Shown: positions 16,672 through 25,268 of the stretch, piece by piece
Layout of the letters: each line of letters opens with the position of its first letter
Position numbering within the stretch: the stretch's first letter is position 1
Assembly (NCBI RefSeq): GCF_027789125.1
Contig: NZ_JAQFVF010000001.1
Span: 16,747 to 80,746 of the forward strand
Length of the DNA: 64,000 nucleotides
Direction: 5' to 3'
Source of the DNA: Paenibacillus aestuarii
GTDB taxonomy: Bacteria; Bacillota; Bacilli; Paenibacillales; NBRC-103111
The notes under the pieces: generated by a model
Database searches by the model: none
What the model was told of the DNA's origin: nothing
What the model saw: the letters and a program-made list of their open reading frames with translations, nothing else
Translations under genes and position numbers: made by a program

Positions 16672-16774
16672 CCATAATCGTTTATTGTTTTAGCTTCGCA
16701 ATAATCGTCTAATGACCATCGCTGACATCAAGCCGAATTGGATAGATATATGTTTTCAAATGATTAACCGGCAA

Positions 16775-17203
16775 TTACCGGTGGAGCTGCTGGATAGCTG
16801 TCGTATAGGCAAGAATACTAGCTCCAATCGAGCTGCAAACCACAGTAGCGATCACATTCGCTTGCATTAAGTTGTAAATCCCTAATACTGCCATTAAAAT
16901 CACCAGCATATGGTGAAACTTCAGTTTGGCCACATTTCGTTTCTCACTGATTCTGCGGAGAAGTTCAAGATAATAATCTGACACATTATAATTACCGCTA
17001 TGGATAAAAGTTCGCATCGCGTCTCTTTCGACGGGAATGTTCGAATCTTTGGCTACCCGGTACAAGATGGACTCCGTCTGCTCGCGGCTGCCTGGCAACT
17101 CTTTCATCATCGTTGTCGAGACGATGGACACGGATTGGCGGAGCTCGGCTTCAAACAGCTTGGCTACATACAGCAGGAATGCTTCTTCCGTTGTTCGCTT
17201 CAA
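16775..17203 (-). CDS. Hypothetical membrane protein (142 aa)
   Basis: The TTG start at 17203 lies 6 nt after AGG in AAGGTAGG. The N-terminal ~90 residues are hydrophilic and helical, with many Glu/Arg. Two hydrophobic segments follow (about 96-112 and 115-135). I do not recognise the family. The layout (cytosolic helical head, two-TM tail) is compatible with a small membrane-anchored regulator. It lies downstream of the chromate-type transporter and has its own terminator, so it could share that transcript. Confidence 0.65.
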   Translation of the reverse strand: MKRTTEEAFLLYVAKLFEAELRQSVSIVSTTMMKELPGSREQTESILYRVAKDSNIPVERDAMRTFIHSGNYNVSDYYLELLRRISEKRNVAKLKFHHMLVILMAVLGIYNLMQANVIATVVCSSIGASILAYTTAIQQLHR

Positions 17204-17288
17204 ATCGATCCTACCTTCTCTATTGAAAATACAAGCTTGCCATCCATCATAACATATTTAGATAAATGGGCTTGCACATCGATACAGA

Positions 17289-18494
17289 TTAATGGAAGAG
17301 AACATGCAACCCTGTTCCCCCGAGCGCTCCAATCATGACAATAACCCAAGGCGGCAGCTTCCAATAGTAAAGCATGGCGAAAAGAATCGCCGCTAAAGCA
17401 AAATCAGCGCTGGACAGCACTGCTGACGTCCATATGGGATTATAAAAAGCTGCCAGCAAAATCCCGACAACAGCCGCGTTCACACCCATTAACGCCCCCT
17501 GGACGCTCGGACTGCGGCGAAGTGCGTTCCAAAAAGGAAGCGCTCCGAGGACGAGCAAGAATGCGGGCAGGAAAATCGCGGCGGTTGCCACCAACGCTCC
17601 CCGGATGCCCCCGTTCATCGCGCCCAAATAGGAAGCAAATGTAAATAAAGGGCCCGGTACTGCTTGCGCAGCGCCATACCCTGCCAAGAACGCCTCTTTG
17701 CTAATCCATCCTGTCGCTACCGTTTCCCGTTCCAATAAAGGCAGGACAACGTGGCCGCCTCCGAAAACCAGCGCACCTGAACGATAAAAGCTGTCAAAAA
17801 CATCGAGCAAGTGGTGAGCTGTAACGCCCCGTAAAATGGGCAGACCAATTAACAACACAAAGAACATCAACATGAAGACTGCTCCTGTTTTTTTGTTGAT
17901 TGGCATTTGCAAGTCTACAGGTACTGACGCTTTTCTTTCCGCTGTGCGATACAGCCATAGCCCCGCGACAGCGGATGCGGCAATCAGCACAATTTGCAGC
18001 AGCGCCGTCGGCCACATGAGCGATAGCGCAGCAGTAGCGATAGCAATCGTAATCCGGCTGCGGTCGGGCGTCAGCTTCTGCCCCATGCTAATAATCGCTT
18101 GCGCGACGATGGCGACAGCCACAATCTTCAATCCATGGACCCAGTCGGCCTGTCCCATATCAAAGCCCTGCAGCAGGTAAGCAAAAGCTACCAGCGCAAT
18201 GACCGATGGCAATGTGAAGCCAAGCCATGCCACAAGACCGCCAAGCACGCCTGCTCGCAGCGTGCCAATGCCGATCCCTACTTGGCTGCTGGCCGGACCT
18301 GGAAGAAACTGGCACAAAGCTACCAAATCAGCGTAGCTCCGCTCATCCAACCATTGTCGGCGGCGGACGTATTCATCTTGGAAGTAAGCTAAATGAGCGA
18401 TTGGCCCCCCGAAGGAAGTCAATCCAAGCTTGAGCGACACGCCAAAAACCTCGAAGATGGTATGTATTCCCTTTTTATCAACTCGTTCACTCAC
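17289..18494 (-). CDS. chrA: ChrA-type chromate/anion transporter, two-domain
   Basis: 401 residues with two homologous CHR modules, about 15-190 and 210-400. The first carries FGGPIAHLAYF and LPGPASSQVGIGIG. The second carries FGGGHVVLPLLE and VPGPLFTFASYLG. These paired motifs are the hallmark of long-chain CHR transporters that expel chromate, probably as a proton antiporter in the plasma membrane. The GTG start follows AGGAGGG. Some family members move other anions, so the substrate is inferred. A chrB regulator is not nearby. Confidence 0.9.
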   Translation of the reverse strand: MSERVDKKGIHTIFEVFGVSLKLGLTSFGGPIAHLAYFQDEYVRRRQWLDERSYADLVALCQFLPGPASSQVGIGIGTLRAGVLGGLVAWLGFTLPSVIALVAFAYLLQGFDMGQADWVHGLKIVAVAIVAQAIISMGQKLTPDRSRITIAIATAALSLMWPTALLQIVLIAASAVAGLWLYRTAERKASVPVDLQMPINKKTGAVFMLMFFVLLIGLPILRGVTAHHLLDVFDSFYRSGALVFGGGHVVLPLLERETVATGWISKEAFLAGYGAAQAVPGPLFTFASYLGAMNGGIRGALVATAAIFLPAFLLVLGALPFWNALRRSPSVQGALMGVNAAVVGILLAAFYNPIWTSAVLSSADFALAAILFAMLYYWKLPPWVIVMIGALGGTGLHVLFH

Positions 18495-18554
18495 TTCTGT
18501 ATCCCTCCTAATTTCAGTATAAGAGAAAAAACCTGTCTGCGGGAGACGTTTACA

Positions 18555-18592
18555 ACAAAAATAAAGCCGAGGGCTGGATTAGCCTTCGGCTT
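18555..18592 (-). terminator. Terminator of the sigma-54 activator, overlapping its stop
   Basis: GCCGAAGGCT-AATCC-AGCCCTCGGC, one mismatch, is followed by TTTATTTTTG on the minus strand. The 5' arm lies in the last codons of the activator gene. Confidence 0.85.
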
Positions 18593-20351
18593 GCATCGAG
18601 ATGCTGTACTCCTCGATTTTTCGGTATAAAGTCGTTCTGCCTATTCCCAACAGATGGGCGGCCTTGCTCATATTCCAGCCTGTTGTGACGAGCGCCTTTT
18701 TAATGGCTGCAACTTCCGCATCGCGAAGCGAATGTGCGGAATCATCGCTAGCTCCAGTCTCCAGCAATGCGGGGGCGTCGACATCCAATTGCAAATGCTC
18801 GGGGCCAATCATCCCCCCGTCGGCCAGAAATGCAGCCTGCACAAGGACGCTGTTCAATTCGCGTATATTTCCCGGCCATGCATACTGCTTGAGCTTGTGA
18901 ACCGCCGCATCCGATAGATGAGCGCTTAAACCGTGATGTTTGCACAATAAATAGGCGGCTAGCTGAGCGATATCACTGCGTTCACGAAGCGAAGGCAGCG
19001 TGAGTTGAATGCCTTTTAACCGGTAATACAGATCGGAGCGGAATCGGCCCTCGCGGATTTCGGTTTGTAAATTCCGATGCGTAGCGGCAATGATGCGGAT
19101 GTCGATAGGTTTGCTTTTATGACTCCCTACAGGCGTGATGGTGTGCTCTTGCAAAACGCGCAGCAAGGCTGCCTGTGCACGCAAAGACATATCACCGATT
19201 TCATCCAAGAAAATCGTTCCTTTATTCGCCGCCTCGAACTTACCGGCATTCCCCTCTCGATTCGCTCCGGTAAAAGCGCCGCGCTCATAACCGAACAATT
19301 CGCTTTCGACCAGGCTGTCCGGGATGGCGCTGCAGTTAACGGCAATGAACGGCTGATGCGAGCGCAGGCTTGCGTTATGCATGGACTGGGCAAACAATTC
19401 TTTCCCTGTACCGCTTTCGCCAAGGAGAAGAATGGGAAAATCGGTGAGCGCGGCCTTCTGCGCCAGCTCTTTCTTCTGCAGCAGGTTCGGGCAGGAGCCG
19501 GCGATATCGGCAAACGTATACCCGCGATGAACGCCTGCCCCTTGGCCAGGAAACGCTGCAGAACGCCAAACCATACGGCGGTGATCGTGGATCGATTCCA
19601 AGGAAAAGCCTTCGGCGCCGGCAAACGGCTTGCCGATTGCATCTTTGCCGATGACCCGCAGCGCGGCATGGTTCGCGCGGACAATGATGTTCTCCTGGTC
19701 CAAGGACAGGAGCGGCATAGGGTTAATCTTCATCGAGCATTCCAATTCCTTCAACAGGATCAAATGCTCTTTTCTCGCTTCTTCGACGAGCAGCTGATTC
19801 GTCAGCGCCTCCGAAGCCATCGTGGCGAGCGCTAGGCTATAGTCGCTATAGCTTTCCATTTTACCGCTAAAATTGATCACGCCCAGCAGCTGCCCCGCCG
19901 AACCGAACACTGGCGATGAGGCGCAAGTAAGAAAATGGTTCTTTTGACTGTAATGCTCCGAGGCGTGCACGCGGACAGGCACTTGCTCCGTGATGGCCAG
20001 TCCGATGGCATTGGTCCCCTTTCGCTTTTCAGACCAATTAGCTCCAACCTGCAGCTGAACGGCGGCAGCCCGCTTGGAGAAGTCGGGATCACCGACGGAA
20101 TAAATAATCGTACCGCCAGGATCAATCAGCATAGCAACTTGTCCGGATTGTTTAATGAAGTGATCCATTTTAGCGAAAATGGGCGTGACGTGCTGAATCA
20201 GCATTCCATTCTTTTTGACAATTTCGTCGATAAGTTTACCAGTCAGCAATTGATCGTCAACAGCATCTGTTTGTTTTAAACCAAAGTGATGTGAGCGCTT
20301 CCAAGAGTTCTCAACTAATTTGTTTTGGTTCCTTTCTTCCGGAATGGACAT
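18579..20351 (-). CDS. Sigma-54-dependent activator, AcoR-like (GAF-AAA-Fis)
   Basis: 590 residues: an N-terminal GAF-like sensor (about 60-185), a PAS-like part (about 200-260), and an AAA+ sigma-54 activation domain with Walker A GESGTGKE (311-318), GAFTGA (358-363) and Walker B FLDEIGDM. The C-terminal Fis-type HTH (about 548-588) contains WNMSKAAHLLGIGRTTLYRK. It should activate sigma-54 polymerase at a -24/-12 promoter, and the divergent aldehyde dehydrogenase operon has such a promoter. This layout matches AcoR-type regulators of aldehyde/acetoin catabolism. The effector is unknown. Confidence 0.92.
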   Translation of the reverse strand: MSIPEERNQNKLVENSWKRSHHFGLKQTDAVDDQLLTGKLIDEIVKKNGMLIQHVTPIFAKMDHFIKQSGQVAMLIDPGGTIIYSVGDPDFSKRAAAVQLQVGANWSEKRKGTNAIGLAITEQVPVRVHASEHYSQKNHFLTCASSPVFGSAGQLLGVINFSGKMESYSDYSLALATMASEALTNQLLVEEARKEHLILLKELECSMKINPMPLLSLDQENIIVRANHAALRVIGKDAIGKPFAGAEGFSLESIHDHRRMVWRSAAFPGQGAGVHRGYTFADIAGSCPNLLQKKELAQKAALTDFPILLLGESGTGKELFAQSMHNASLRSHQPFIAVNCSAIPDSLVESELFGYERGAFTGANREGNAGKFEAANKGTIFLDEIGDMSLRAQAALLRVLQEHTITPVGSHKSKPIDIRIIAATHRNLQTEIREGRFRSDLYYRLKGIQLTLPSLRERSDIAQLAAYLLCKHHGLSAHLSDAAVHKLKQYAWPGNIRELNSVLVQAAFLADGGMIGPEHLQLDVDAPALLETGASDDSAHSLRDAEVAAIKKALVTTGWNMSKAAHLLGIGRTTLYRKIEEYSISMQAEG

Positions 20352-20440
20352 GACGAGCCCTCCCCTGCAAATCCCAAAAAATAACTGATTACTAATAATA
20401 TATCATACCTAGTTTGATTATGTATTTTGTTGCGATAGAT

Positions 20441-20457
20441 TGTTTCAAAATGTTACA
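20441..20457 (+). promoter_or_regulatory. Upstream activator site 1 (TGT-N11-ACA)
   Basis: TGTTTCAAAATGTTACA is the first of two similar 17-bp sites. Both read TGTTTCA-N4-G-N2-ACACCTC when extended to the right. Likely bound by the divergent sigma-54 activator. Confidence 0.6.
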
Positions 20458-20484
20458 CCTCTTCGTTCATCCTTCCTGATCCAC

Positions 20485-20501
20485 TGTTTCAGTTCGGCAC
20501 A
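20485..20501 (+). promoter_or_regulatory. Upstream activator site 2 (TGT-N11-ACA)
   Basis: TGTTTCAGTTCGGCACA starts exactly 44 bp after site 1, about four helical turns, on the same DNA face. It lies about 65 bp before the -24/-12 promoter, a normal enhancer distance. Confidence 0.6.
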
Positions 20502-20564
20502 CCTCGGCAAGTGCACTTACCGACATATCGCAAGGAAAAGCTGTGTTGGTTCGATTTTCTTAGA

Positions 20565-20582
20565 TTGGCATGATTCTTGCTT
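20565..20582 (+). promoter_or_regulatory. Sigma-54 (-24/-12) promoter of the aldehyde dehydrogenase operon
   Basis: TTGGCATGATTCTTGCTT has GG at -24 and GC at -12 with correct spacing (TGGCA-N6-TTGC). It is very close to the sigma-54 consensus and lies 49 bp before the start codon. Confidence 0.88.
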
Positions 20583-20630
20583 AATAAAAAGGTGTGGAAA
20601 AAAAATCAATGTTATGGGAGGCTGTAACCT

Positions 20631-22151
20631 ATGATCTACGCACAACCAGGGCAAACCGGCTCCAAAGTCACATTCAAAAAACGCTATGACAACTATATTG
20701 GAGGAAACTGGGTTCCGCCAGTCAAAGGGGAATATTTTGAGAACGTTACGCCGGTAACAGGCAAGGTCTTCTGCGAAGTCGCCCGTTCAACGGCGGAAGA
20801 TATCGAACTCGCACTGGATGCGGCCCATGCTGCCAAGGACGAGTGGGGCCGTACTTCAGTAACACGGCGCGCGAACATTTTGCTGCAAATTGCTGATCGC
20901 ATGGAAGCGAATTTGGAGTTGCTTGCTGTGGCGGAGACGTGGGACAACGGCAAGCCGGTGCGGGAAACGTTGGCGGCAGACCTCCCGCTCGCGATCGATC
21001 ATTTTCGCTATTTTGCCGGCTGTGTTCGCGCACAGGAAGGCACGCTCGGTGAAGTGGACAACGACACCGTCGCTTATCATTTCCACGAGCCGCTCGGAGT
21101 CGTCGGGCAAATCATCCCTTGGAATTTCCCGCTGCTCATGGCGACATGGAAGATCGCGCCCGCTCTTGCCGCCGGCAACTGCGTCGTCCTGAAGCCGGCA
21201 GAGCAAACGCCAGCTTCCATCCTGGTGCTTGCCGAGCTGATCAGTGACTTGCTGCCGCCTGGCGTGCTCAACATCGTCAACGGCTTTGGGCTGGAAGCCG
21301 GCAAACCGCTTGCCTCAAGCAACCGGATCGCCAAGATTGCGTTTACCGGTGAAACGACGACCGGCCGTTTGATCATGCAGTACGCTTCGCAAAATATTAT
21401 CCCGGTGACGCTGGAACTCGGTGGAAAGTCGCCGAATATCTTCTTTGAAGACGTGTTCGCCAAAGATGACGCTTTCCTGAATAAAGCGATCGAAGGCTTT
21501 GTGATGTTCGCCTTGAACCAAGGCGAGGTGTGCACGTGCCCTTCCCGCGCGTTGATTCAGGAATCGATCTACGAACCATTCATGGAACGGGCGTTACAGC
21601 GCGTAGCTGCGATTAAGCAAGGCAATCCGCTCGACACTGACACGATGATCGGAGCGCAAGCTTCGTCCGAACAAGTGGAGAAAATTTTGTCCTATCTGAG
21701 CATCGGCAAGCAAGAAGGAGCGCAATGTCTCATCGGCGGCTCCCGCGCAGAGCTGCAAGGGGATCTGGAAGGCGGCTATTACATTGAACCTACTGTGTTC
21801 AAAGGCCATAATAAAATGCGGATTTTCCAGGAAGAGATTTTCGGGCCGGTCGTGTCTGTCACCACTTTTAACAATCAAGAGGAAGCGCTCTCCATCGCCA
21901 ATGATACGCTGTATGGACTTGGCGCAGGCGTATGGACCCGCGATATGAATACGGCTTACCGCTTCGGCAGAGGCATCCAAGCCGGACGCGTCTGGACCAA
22001 CTGTTACCATGCTTATCCAGCACATGCAGCCTTCGGCGGTTACAAAGTGTCAGGGATCGGCCGTGAAACCCACAAGATGATGCTTTCTCATTATCAGCAA
22101 ACGAAAAACCTGCTCGTCAGCTACAGCCCGGACGCTTTGGGCTTCTTCTAA
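20631..22151 (+). CDS. NAD-dependent aldehyde dehydrogenase, AcoD/ExaC-like
   Basis: 506 residues, normal ALDH length. Seen are the NAD-binding [10 protein letters not shown], the general-base region [16 protein letters not shown] (Glu near 265), and the catalytic Cys301 in GEVCTCPSR. The C-terminus ends YSPDALGFF. The N-terminus ([12 protein letters not shown]) resembles acetaldehyde dehydrogenases such as AcoD/ExaC. Probably oxidises acetaldehyde or a short aliphatic aldehyde to the acid in the cytosol. A sigma-54 promoter and the divergent activator control it. DUF779 follows 17 bp later, a common pairing. Confidence 0.92.
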   Translation: MIYAQPGQTGSKVTFKKRYDNYIGGNWVPPVKGEYFENVTPVTGKVFCEVARSTAEDIELALDAAHAAKDEWGRTSVTRRANILLQIADRMEANLELLAVAETWDNGKPVRETLAADLPLAIDHFRYFAGCVRAQEGTLGEVDNDTVAYHFHEPLGVVGQIIPWNFPLLMATWKIAPALAAGNCVVLKPAEQTPASILVLAELISDLLPPGVLNIVNGFGLEAGKPLASSNRIAKIAFTGETTTGRLIMQYASQNIIPVTLELGGKSPNIFFEDVFAKDDAFLNKAIEGFVMFALNQGEVCTCPSRALIQESIYEPFMERALQRVAAIKQGNPLDTDTMIGAQASSEQVEKILSYLSIGKQEGAQCLIGGSRAELQGDLEGGYYIEPTVFKGHNKMRIFQEEIFGPVVSVTTFNNQEEALSIANDTLYGLGAGVWTRDMNTAYRFGRGIQAGRVWTNCYHAYPAHAAFGGYKVSGIGRETHKMMLSHYQQTKNLLVSYSPDALGFF

Positions 22152-22167
22152 GTCGGGCGGCCAAACC

Positions 22168-22527
22168 ATGGACGTACGCAAAGTTCTGGCTACAGATGCC
22201 GCACTGGAGCTGATCGGACGGCTGCAAACGAAGTACGGGCCGGTGATGTTCCATCAGTCGGGTGGGTGCTGTGACGGCAGCTCGCCAATGTGCTATGGCG
22301 AAGGTGAATTTCTGCTTGGCGACCGCGATGTGTTGTTAGGGGAAATCGGCGGGGCCCGATTTTATATAAGCCAGGCTCAATATGAGTACTGGAAATATAC
22401 GCAGTTAATCATTGATGTCGTTCCTGGCCGAGGGGGCATGTTCTCGCTGGAAGGGCCGGAAGGGCTGCGGTTTCTGACACGTTCGCGCGTGTTCACGGAG
22501 GAGGAATCGAAGGCTCTCGGTCTGTAA
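22168..22527 (+). CDS. DUF779 protein, aldehyde dehydrogenase partner
   Basis: 119 residues with the DUF779 signature FHQSGGCCDGSSPMCY near residue 29 and a hydrophobic/aromatic core (FYISQAQYEYWKYTQL). The Cys-Cys-Asp-Gly cluster and a further Cys may bind metal or a thiol adduct. Genes of this family commonly follow ALDH genes in actinobacteria and Paenibacillus relatives, but the molecular role is not established. It is co-transcribed with the aldehyde dehydrogenase here. Confidence 0.88.
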   Translation: MDVRKVLATDAALELIGRLQTKYGPVMFHQSGGCCDGSSPMCYGEGEFLLGDRDVLLGEIGGARFYISQAQYEYWKYTQLIIDVVPGRGGMFSLEGPEGLRFLTRSRVFTEEESKALGL

Positions 22528-22561
22528 GGGCTAGAGGCGCCTAGGCAGGCATTAAAATGGA

Positions 22562-22594
22562 AAAAAAGCGGAAGCGCTGCTTCCGCTTTTTTCT
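22562..22594. terminator. Bidirectional terminator
   Basis: AAAAAAGCGGAAGC-GCT-GCTTCCGCTTTTTT is a perfect stem with A/T flanks, between the convergent DUF779 and HAD genes. Confidence 0.93.
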
Positions 22595-22610
22595 ATGTGC
22601 AGCTTCGCCG

Positions 22611-23381
22611 TTACAGCAAGCCCGCTGCAATAAGCCCATTACGGACGCCGTCTTCGTCCACATGCGTCGTCACATAATCGGCATAGGGCAGCAGATCCTT
22701 GTGGGAATTCCCCATCGCAATGCCCATGCCGACAAATGACAGCATCTCCATATCGTTCAGCCCGTCTCCGAATGCGACCGCTTCTTCCGGCTTGATGCCG
22801 ACAAGTTCCAGCAGTGCGGCAATGCCCTGCGCCTTGGATCCGCCTGCAGGCAAAACGTCCATCGCATGCGGATGCCAGCGAATCAGCTTGAAATCCGCCT
22901 GCAGTTCTTCATATAAATGCTCATCCTGCGGTTCACAGTGCAGAAAGATTTGATAAATATCGTTCGTTTTCCAGAAATTCGGGTCATAACCCGGCAGATC
23001 CACTTTCAACGACGAAACGGAACTGTTGACGAAGGGATGATCCTCAGCGTCAGTAAAAAACTCGTGCTCCCCTTCAAAGACGAGGGAATGCTTATGCTCT
23101 GCCGCCAGCTTCACCAGCGATTCGATGCTGCTCTTGGCAATGATCCTTCTATAGAGCGGCTCTCCTCGATAGACGGCATATCCCCCGTTCAGACACACAT
23201 AGGAATCGATGCCCAATTGTTCAGCCAGCGGCTTAATGAAGTAAGGCGCCCGTCCGGTTGCAATAACCGGCTCAATGCCCAGCTGCTTAAGTTGATGAAC
23301 AGCTGTTACTGTAGATGCAGGAACTTGCTTCTCCTCATTCACGAGTGTTCCGTCAATATCAAAAAATACAATTTTATACAC
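22611..23381 (-). CDS. Cof-type HAD-superfamily phosphatase
   Basis: 256 residues. Motif I is FFDIDGTLV at residues 5-13 (nucleophile Asp). Motif II is the Thr of IATGRAP. Motif III is a Lys near 190 (GGSKAQGI). Motif IV is AFGDGLNDMEML. This is the HAD IIB (Cof) subgroup, which dephosphorylates sugar phosphates, pyridoxal phosphate or flavin nucleotides in the cytosol. The GTG start follows AAAGGAG. Substrate cannot be told from sequence. Confidence 0.92.
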   Translation of the reverse strand: MYKIVFFDIDGTLVNEEKQVPASTVTAVHQLKQLGIEPVIATGRAPYFIKPLAEQLGIDSYVCLNGGYAVYRGEPLYRRIIAKSSIESLVKLAAEHKHSLVFEGEHEFFTDAEDHPFVNSSVSSLKVDLPGYDPNFWKTNDIYQIFLHCEPQDEHLYEELQADFKLIRWHPHAMDVLPAGGSKAQGIAALLELVGIKPEEAVAFGDGLNDMEMLSFVGMGIAMGNSHKDLLPYADYVTTHVDEDGVRNGLIAAGLL

Positions 23382-23411
23382 AGTCGGTTCTCCTTTATCC
23401 TTGTCTTCTCT

Positions 23412-24074
23412 TTAATATAAGCGTTTGCTGTAGCTTTCCTCCAGCCGCCCGGCAATTTGCTCTGCGCTCATACCGGCAAGTCTGGCATGCTCCGCCAGAA
23501 TGCGTGCAGCAGACGGCAGCTCTTCCTTGCGGTGCCAAGAGTCCGCTTGCCAGAGCCGTGACCTGTGAAAAGCTTTGGCGCAATGCAAATATGCTTCCTC
23601 CACTTCAACCACGATGCCGATCACCGGAGCGCGGCCATCTACGGCCATTTGCTGTAACCATCGTTCATCCTTGGTTATCGACGCGCGCCCGTTTATTCTT
23701 AATGTTTCGCCTAATCCCGGGATGATGAAGATGAGGCCGATATGCGGATTGGCGATGATATTGCGTAGTGAATCAAATCTTTTATTGCCTGGCCGTTCGG
23801 GAATGAGCAACCGATTGGCATCCATTACCTGCACAAAGCCTGGGTAGTCCCCGCGGGGCGAAACATCGCATTTGCCTGTCGCATCAGACGTCGACAGCAA
23901 GACGAACGGAGATTTGGCCATGAAATCCCGGCAATGAGGGTCCAACTGGTGAACGACCTTGTGCGTGACCAGCTCACTCGGCGAGCCTAGAAGCTCGCGC
24001 AGCTCAGCTTCTGTATGAATCATTTGGGTAGGATCGAGCTCGTCCAAACGTCTCACCCTTTCTTTATCCTTCAA
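23412..24074 (-). CDS. PPOX-class flavin-dependent protein (MSMEG_1061-like)
   Basis: 220 residues of the pyridoxamine 5'-phosphate oxidase-like split-barrel fold. DVSPRGDYPGFVQ (about 92-104), RLLIPERPGNKRFDSLRNI and IGLIFIIPGLGETLRINGRA are typical of the FMN- or F420-binding face in the MSMEG_1061 subgroup. Probably a cytosolic FMN oxidoreductase of unknown substrate. The start is ambiguous: TTG at 24074 after AAAGAGTGA, or GTG at 24056. It lies just upstream of the HAD gene in the same direction with a 30-bp gap, so co-transcription is possible. Confidence 0.85.
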   Translation of the reverse strand: MKDKERVRRLDELDPTQMIHTEAELRELLGSPSELVTHKVVHQLDPHCRDFMAKSPFVLLSTSDATGKCDVSPRGDYPGFVQVMDANRLLIPERPGNKRFDSLRNIIANPHIGLIFIIPGLGETLRINGRASITKDERWLQQMAVDGRAPVIGIVVEVEEAYLHCAKAFHRSRLWQADSWHRKEELPSAARILAEHARLAGMSAEQIAGRLEESYSKRLY

Positions 24075-24201
24075 TCACTCTTTCGATTATTATCGGTCAT
24101 AATGGTACAAAATGCCACTGCTAAAAAGAAAAAGCATGGAATCAACCATCCTGCTTCTCTCCGATGATTCAGAAGATGCGGATTTGCTCCATGCTTACAT
24201 A

Positions 24202-24786
24202 TTACGATCTTGCTATGTTCGGATACCGGGCATGCAAGCCAGCCAAAAACGTATCGATAATCTTCTCCAGGCTGACATCAAGATCCACAGGCAGGCCGAA
24301 GCCTCCTTTTTGCTCCAGCGAAGCGAAGCCGTGCAGGATGCTGCGAAAGGCTCTAGCCATATGAATCGCGTCTTCATCCACGAGTTGATACGCTTTCAAC
24401 ACTTGCGTGACGAGGTCCACGATTTCTTGGCCGACCTTGGACACTTCCTCATCTTGCGGCCCGTTGGCGAGGAGTGTCACTTCGTAGAGGCCGGGGTGCT
24501 TGCGCGCGAAATTCACGTAAGCTTTGGCCATCTCCCTGATCGCTTGATCGCCGGCGCGGCCGATGGCTGAGCGGGTCAGCGCATATTGCAGCTGCTCTAA
24601 CCCATAAACCGAGAGCAGCTTGCGAATGCCGCTTAATCCATTGAAATGGTTGTATAGGGACGGTGAGCGGATATCCAGCTTTTGCGCAAGTGAAGTTAAT
24701 GTTAAAGCTTCCACGCCGCTGGCATCCACAATCTCCGTAGCTGCCTGCAAAATTGCCTGTAAGTTAATACTGTTTCTTGGAGCCAT
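24202..24786 (-). CDS. TetR/AcrR regulator with WHG-type C-terminal domain
   Basis: 194 residues from ATG at 24786, which follows AAAGGGTAA; the longer frame would cross the promoter. The N-terminal HTH spans about 10-55 (LTSLAQKLDIRSPSLYNHFNG). The C-terminal region resembles the TetR WHG ligand-binding domain (ARAFRSILHGFASLEQKGGFG). Probably autoregulated, since a 19-bp palindrome overlaps its promoter. The gene has no obvious neighbouring target apart from the PPOX-HAD pair downstream in the same direction. Confidence 0.85.
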   Translation of the reverse strand: MAPRNSINLQAILQAATEIVDASGVEALTLTSLAQKLDIRSPSLYNHFNGLSGIRKLLSVYGLEQLQYALTRSAIGRAGDQAIREMAKAYVNFARKHPGLYEVTLLANGPQDEEVSKVGQEIVDLVTQVLKAYQLVDEDAIHMARAFRSILHGFASLEQKGGFGLPVDLDVSLEKIIDTFLAGLHARYPNIARS

Positions 24787-24819
24787 GTGCGTTACCCTTT
24801 CGTTGTAGAGATTGCTCCC

Positions 24820-24848
24820 ATTATAACTAATGATTATAGTTAAATCAA
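24820..24848 (-). promoter_or_regulatory. TetR gene promoter with overlapping operator
   Basis: On the minus strand TTGATT (24843-24848) and TATAAT (24820-24825) are 17 bp apart. The 19-bp palindrome TAACTA-N7-TAGTTA (24824-24842) fills the spacer, a typical autorepressor arrangement. Confidence 0.7.
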
Positions 24849-24915
24849 ATTCAAATTCCCTTAAATTTAAAAATACTATCACCATATCGATATTGTCATT
24901 AGTTTCATGTAAAAG

Positions 24916-25231
24916 TCAAAACCCTTTTTCGAAGCAGTCGACCACTTTACCGATACTCGACATTTTTGAATCATATTGTTGAAAGCCCAAAGCTTCCCAG
25001 AAACGCCTGGCAGCCTGATTCTCAGGAATAACGCCAATCCGCAGCGATCGTTTACTGGATCAGATAGCTGATTTGCGGGTCTGCCGGATCGAACTGCTCC
25101 GCGATTTCTTCTCGGCTGCGCAGGGCATTTCCGTTCTCCATCAAGTTGTAAGCCTGGTTGGAGTTTATCATTTGCGCAATGTGTTCCATGTCCGTATTTT
25201 GAACCACAGCAAAAGTGATATCGTTTGTCAT
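24916..25231 (-). pseudogene. GNAT acetyltransferase pseudogene, internal deletion
   Basis: The first frame from ATG at 25231 reads MTNDITFAVVQNTDMEHIAQ and continues about 60 residues to a stop after YLIQ. Immediately after it another frame reads LRIGVIPENQAARRFWEALG and FQQYD before stopping at 24916. That is the conserved C-terminal part of a GNAT N-acetyltransferase. The central acetyl-CoA-binding section (RxxGxG/A) is missing and the two parts are out of frame. An internal deletion of roughly 60 codons would explain this. No active enzyme can be made. Confidence 0.75.
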
Positions 25232-25268
25232 GTGCATGCAACGATCCTTACATGTAATTCGTACCCCG

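Noticed and set aside
19077..19835. 252-codon plus-strand frame opposite the sigma-54 activator
   Set aside because: It lies wholly inside the activator gene on the other strand, and the activator has a complete domain set. The opposite frame is a shadow of the codon bias.
24879..25241. 120-codon minus-strand frame over the GNAT remnant
   Set aside because: The translation (many Arg, Cys, Pro, Gly) is an out-of-phase reading. The real coding signal switches between two other frames, which shows a pseudogene.
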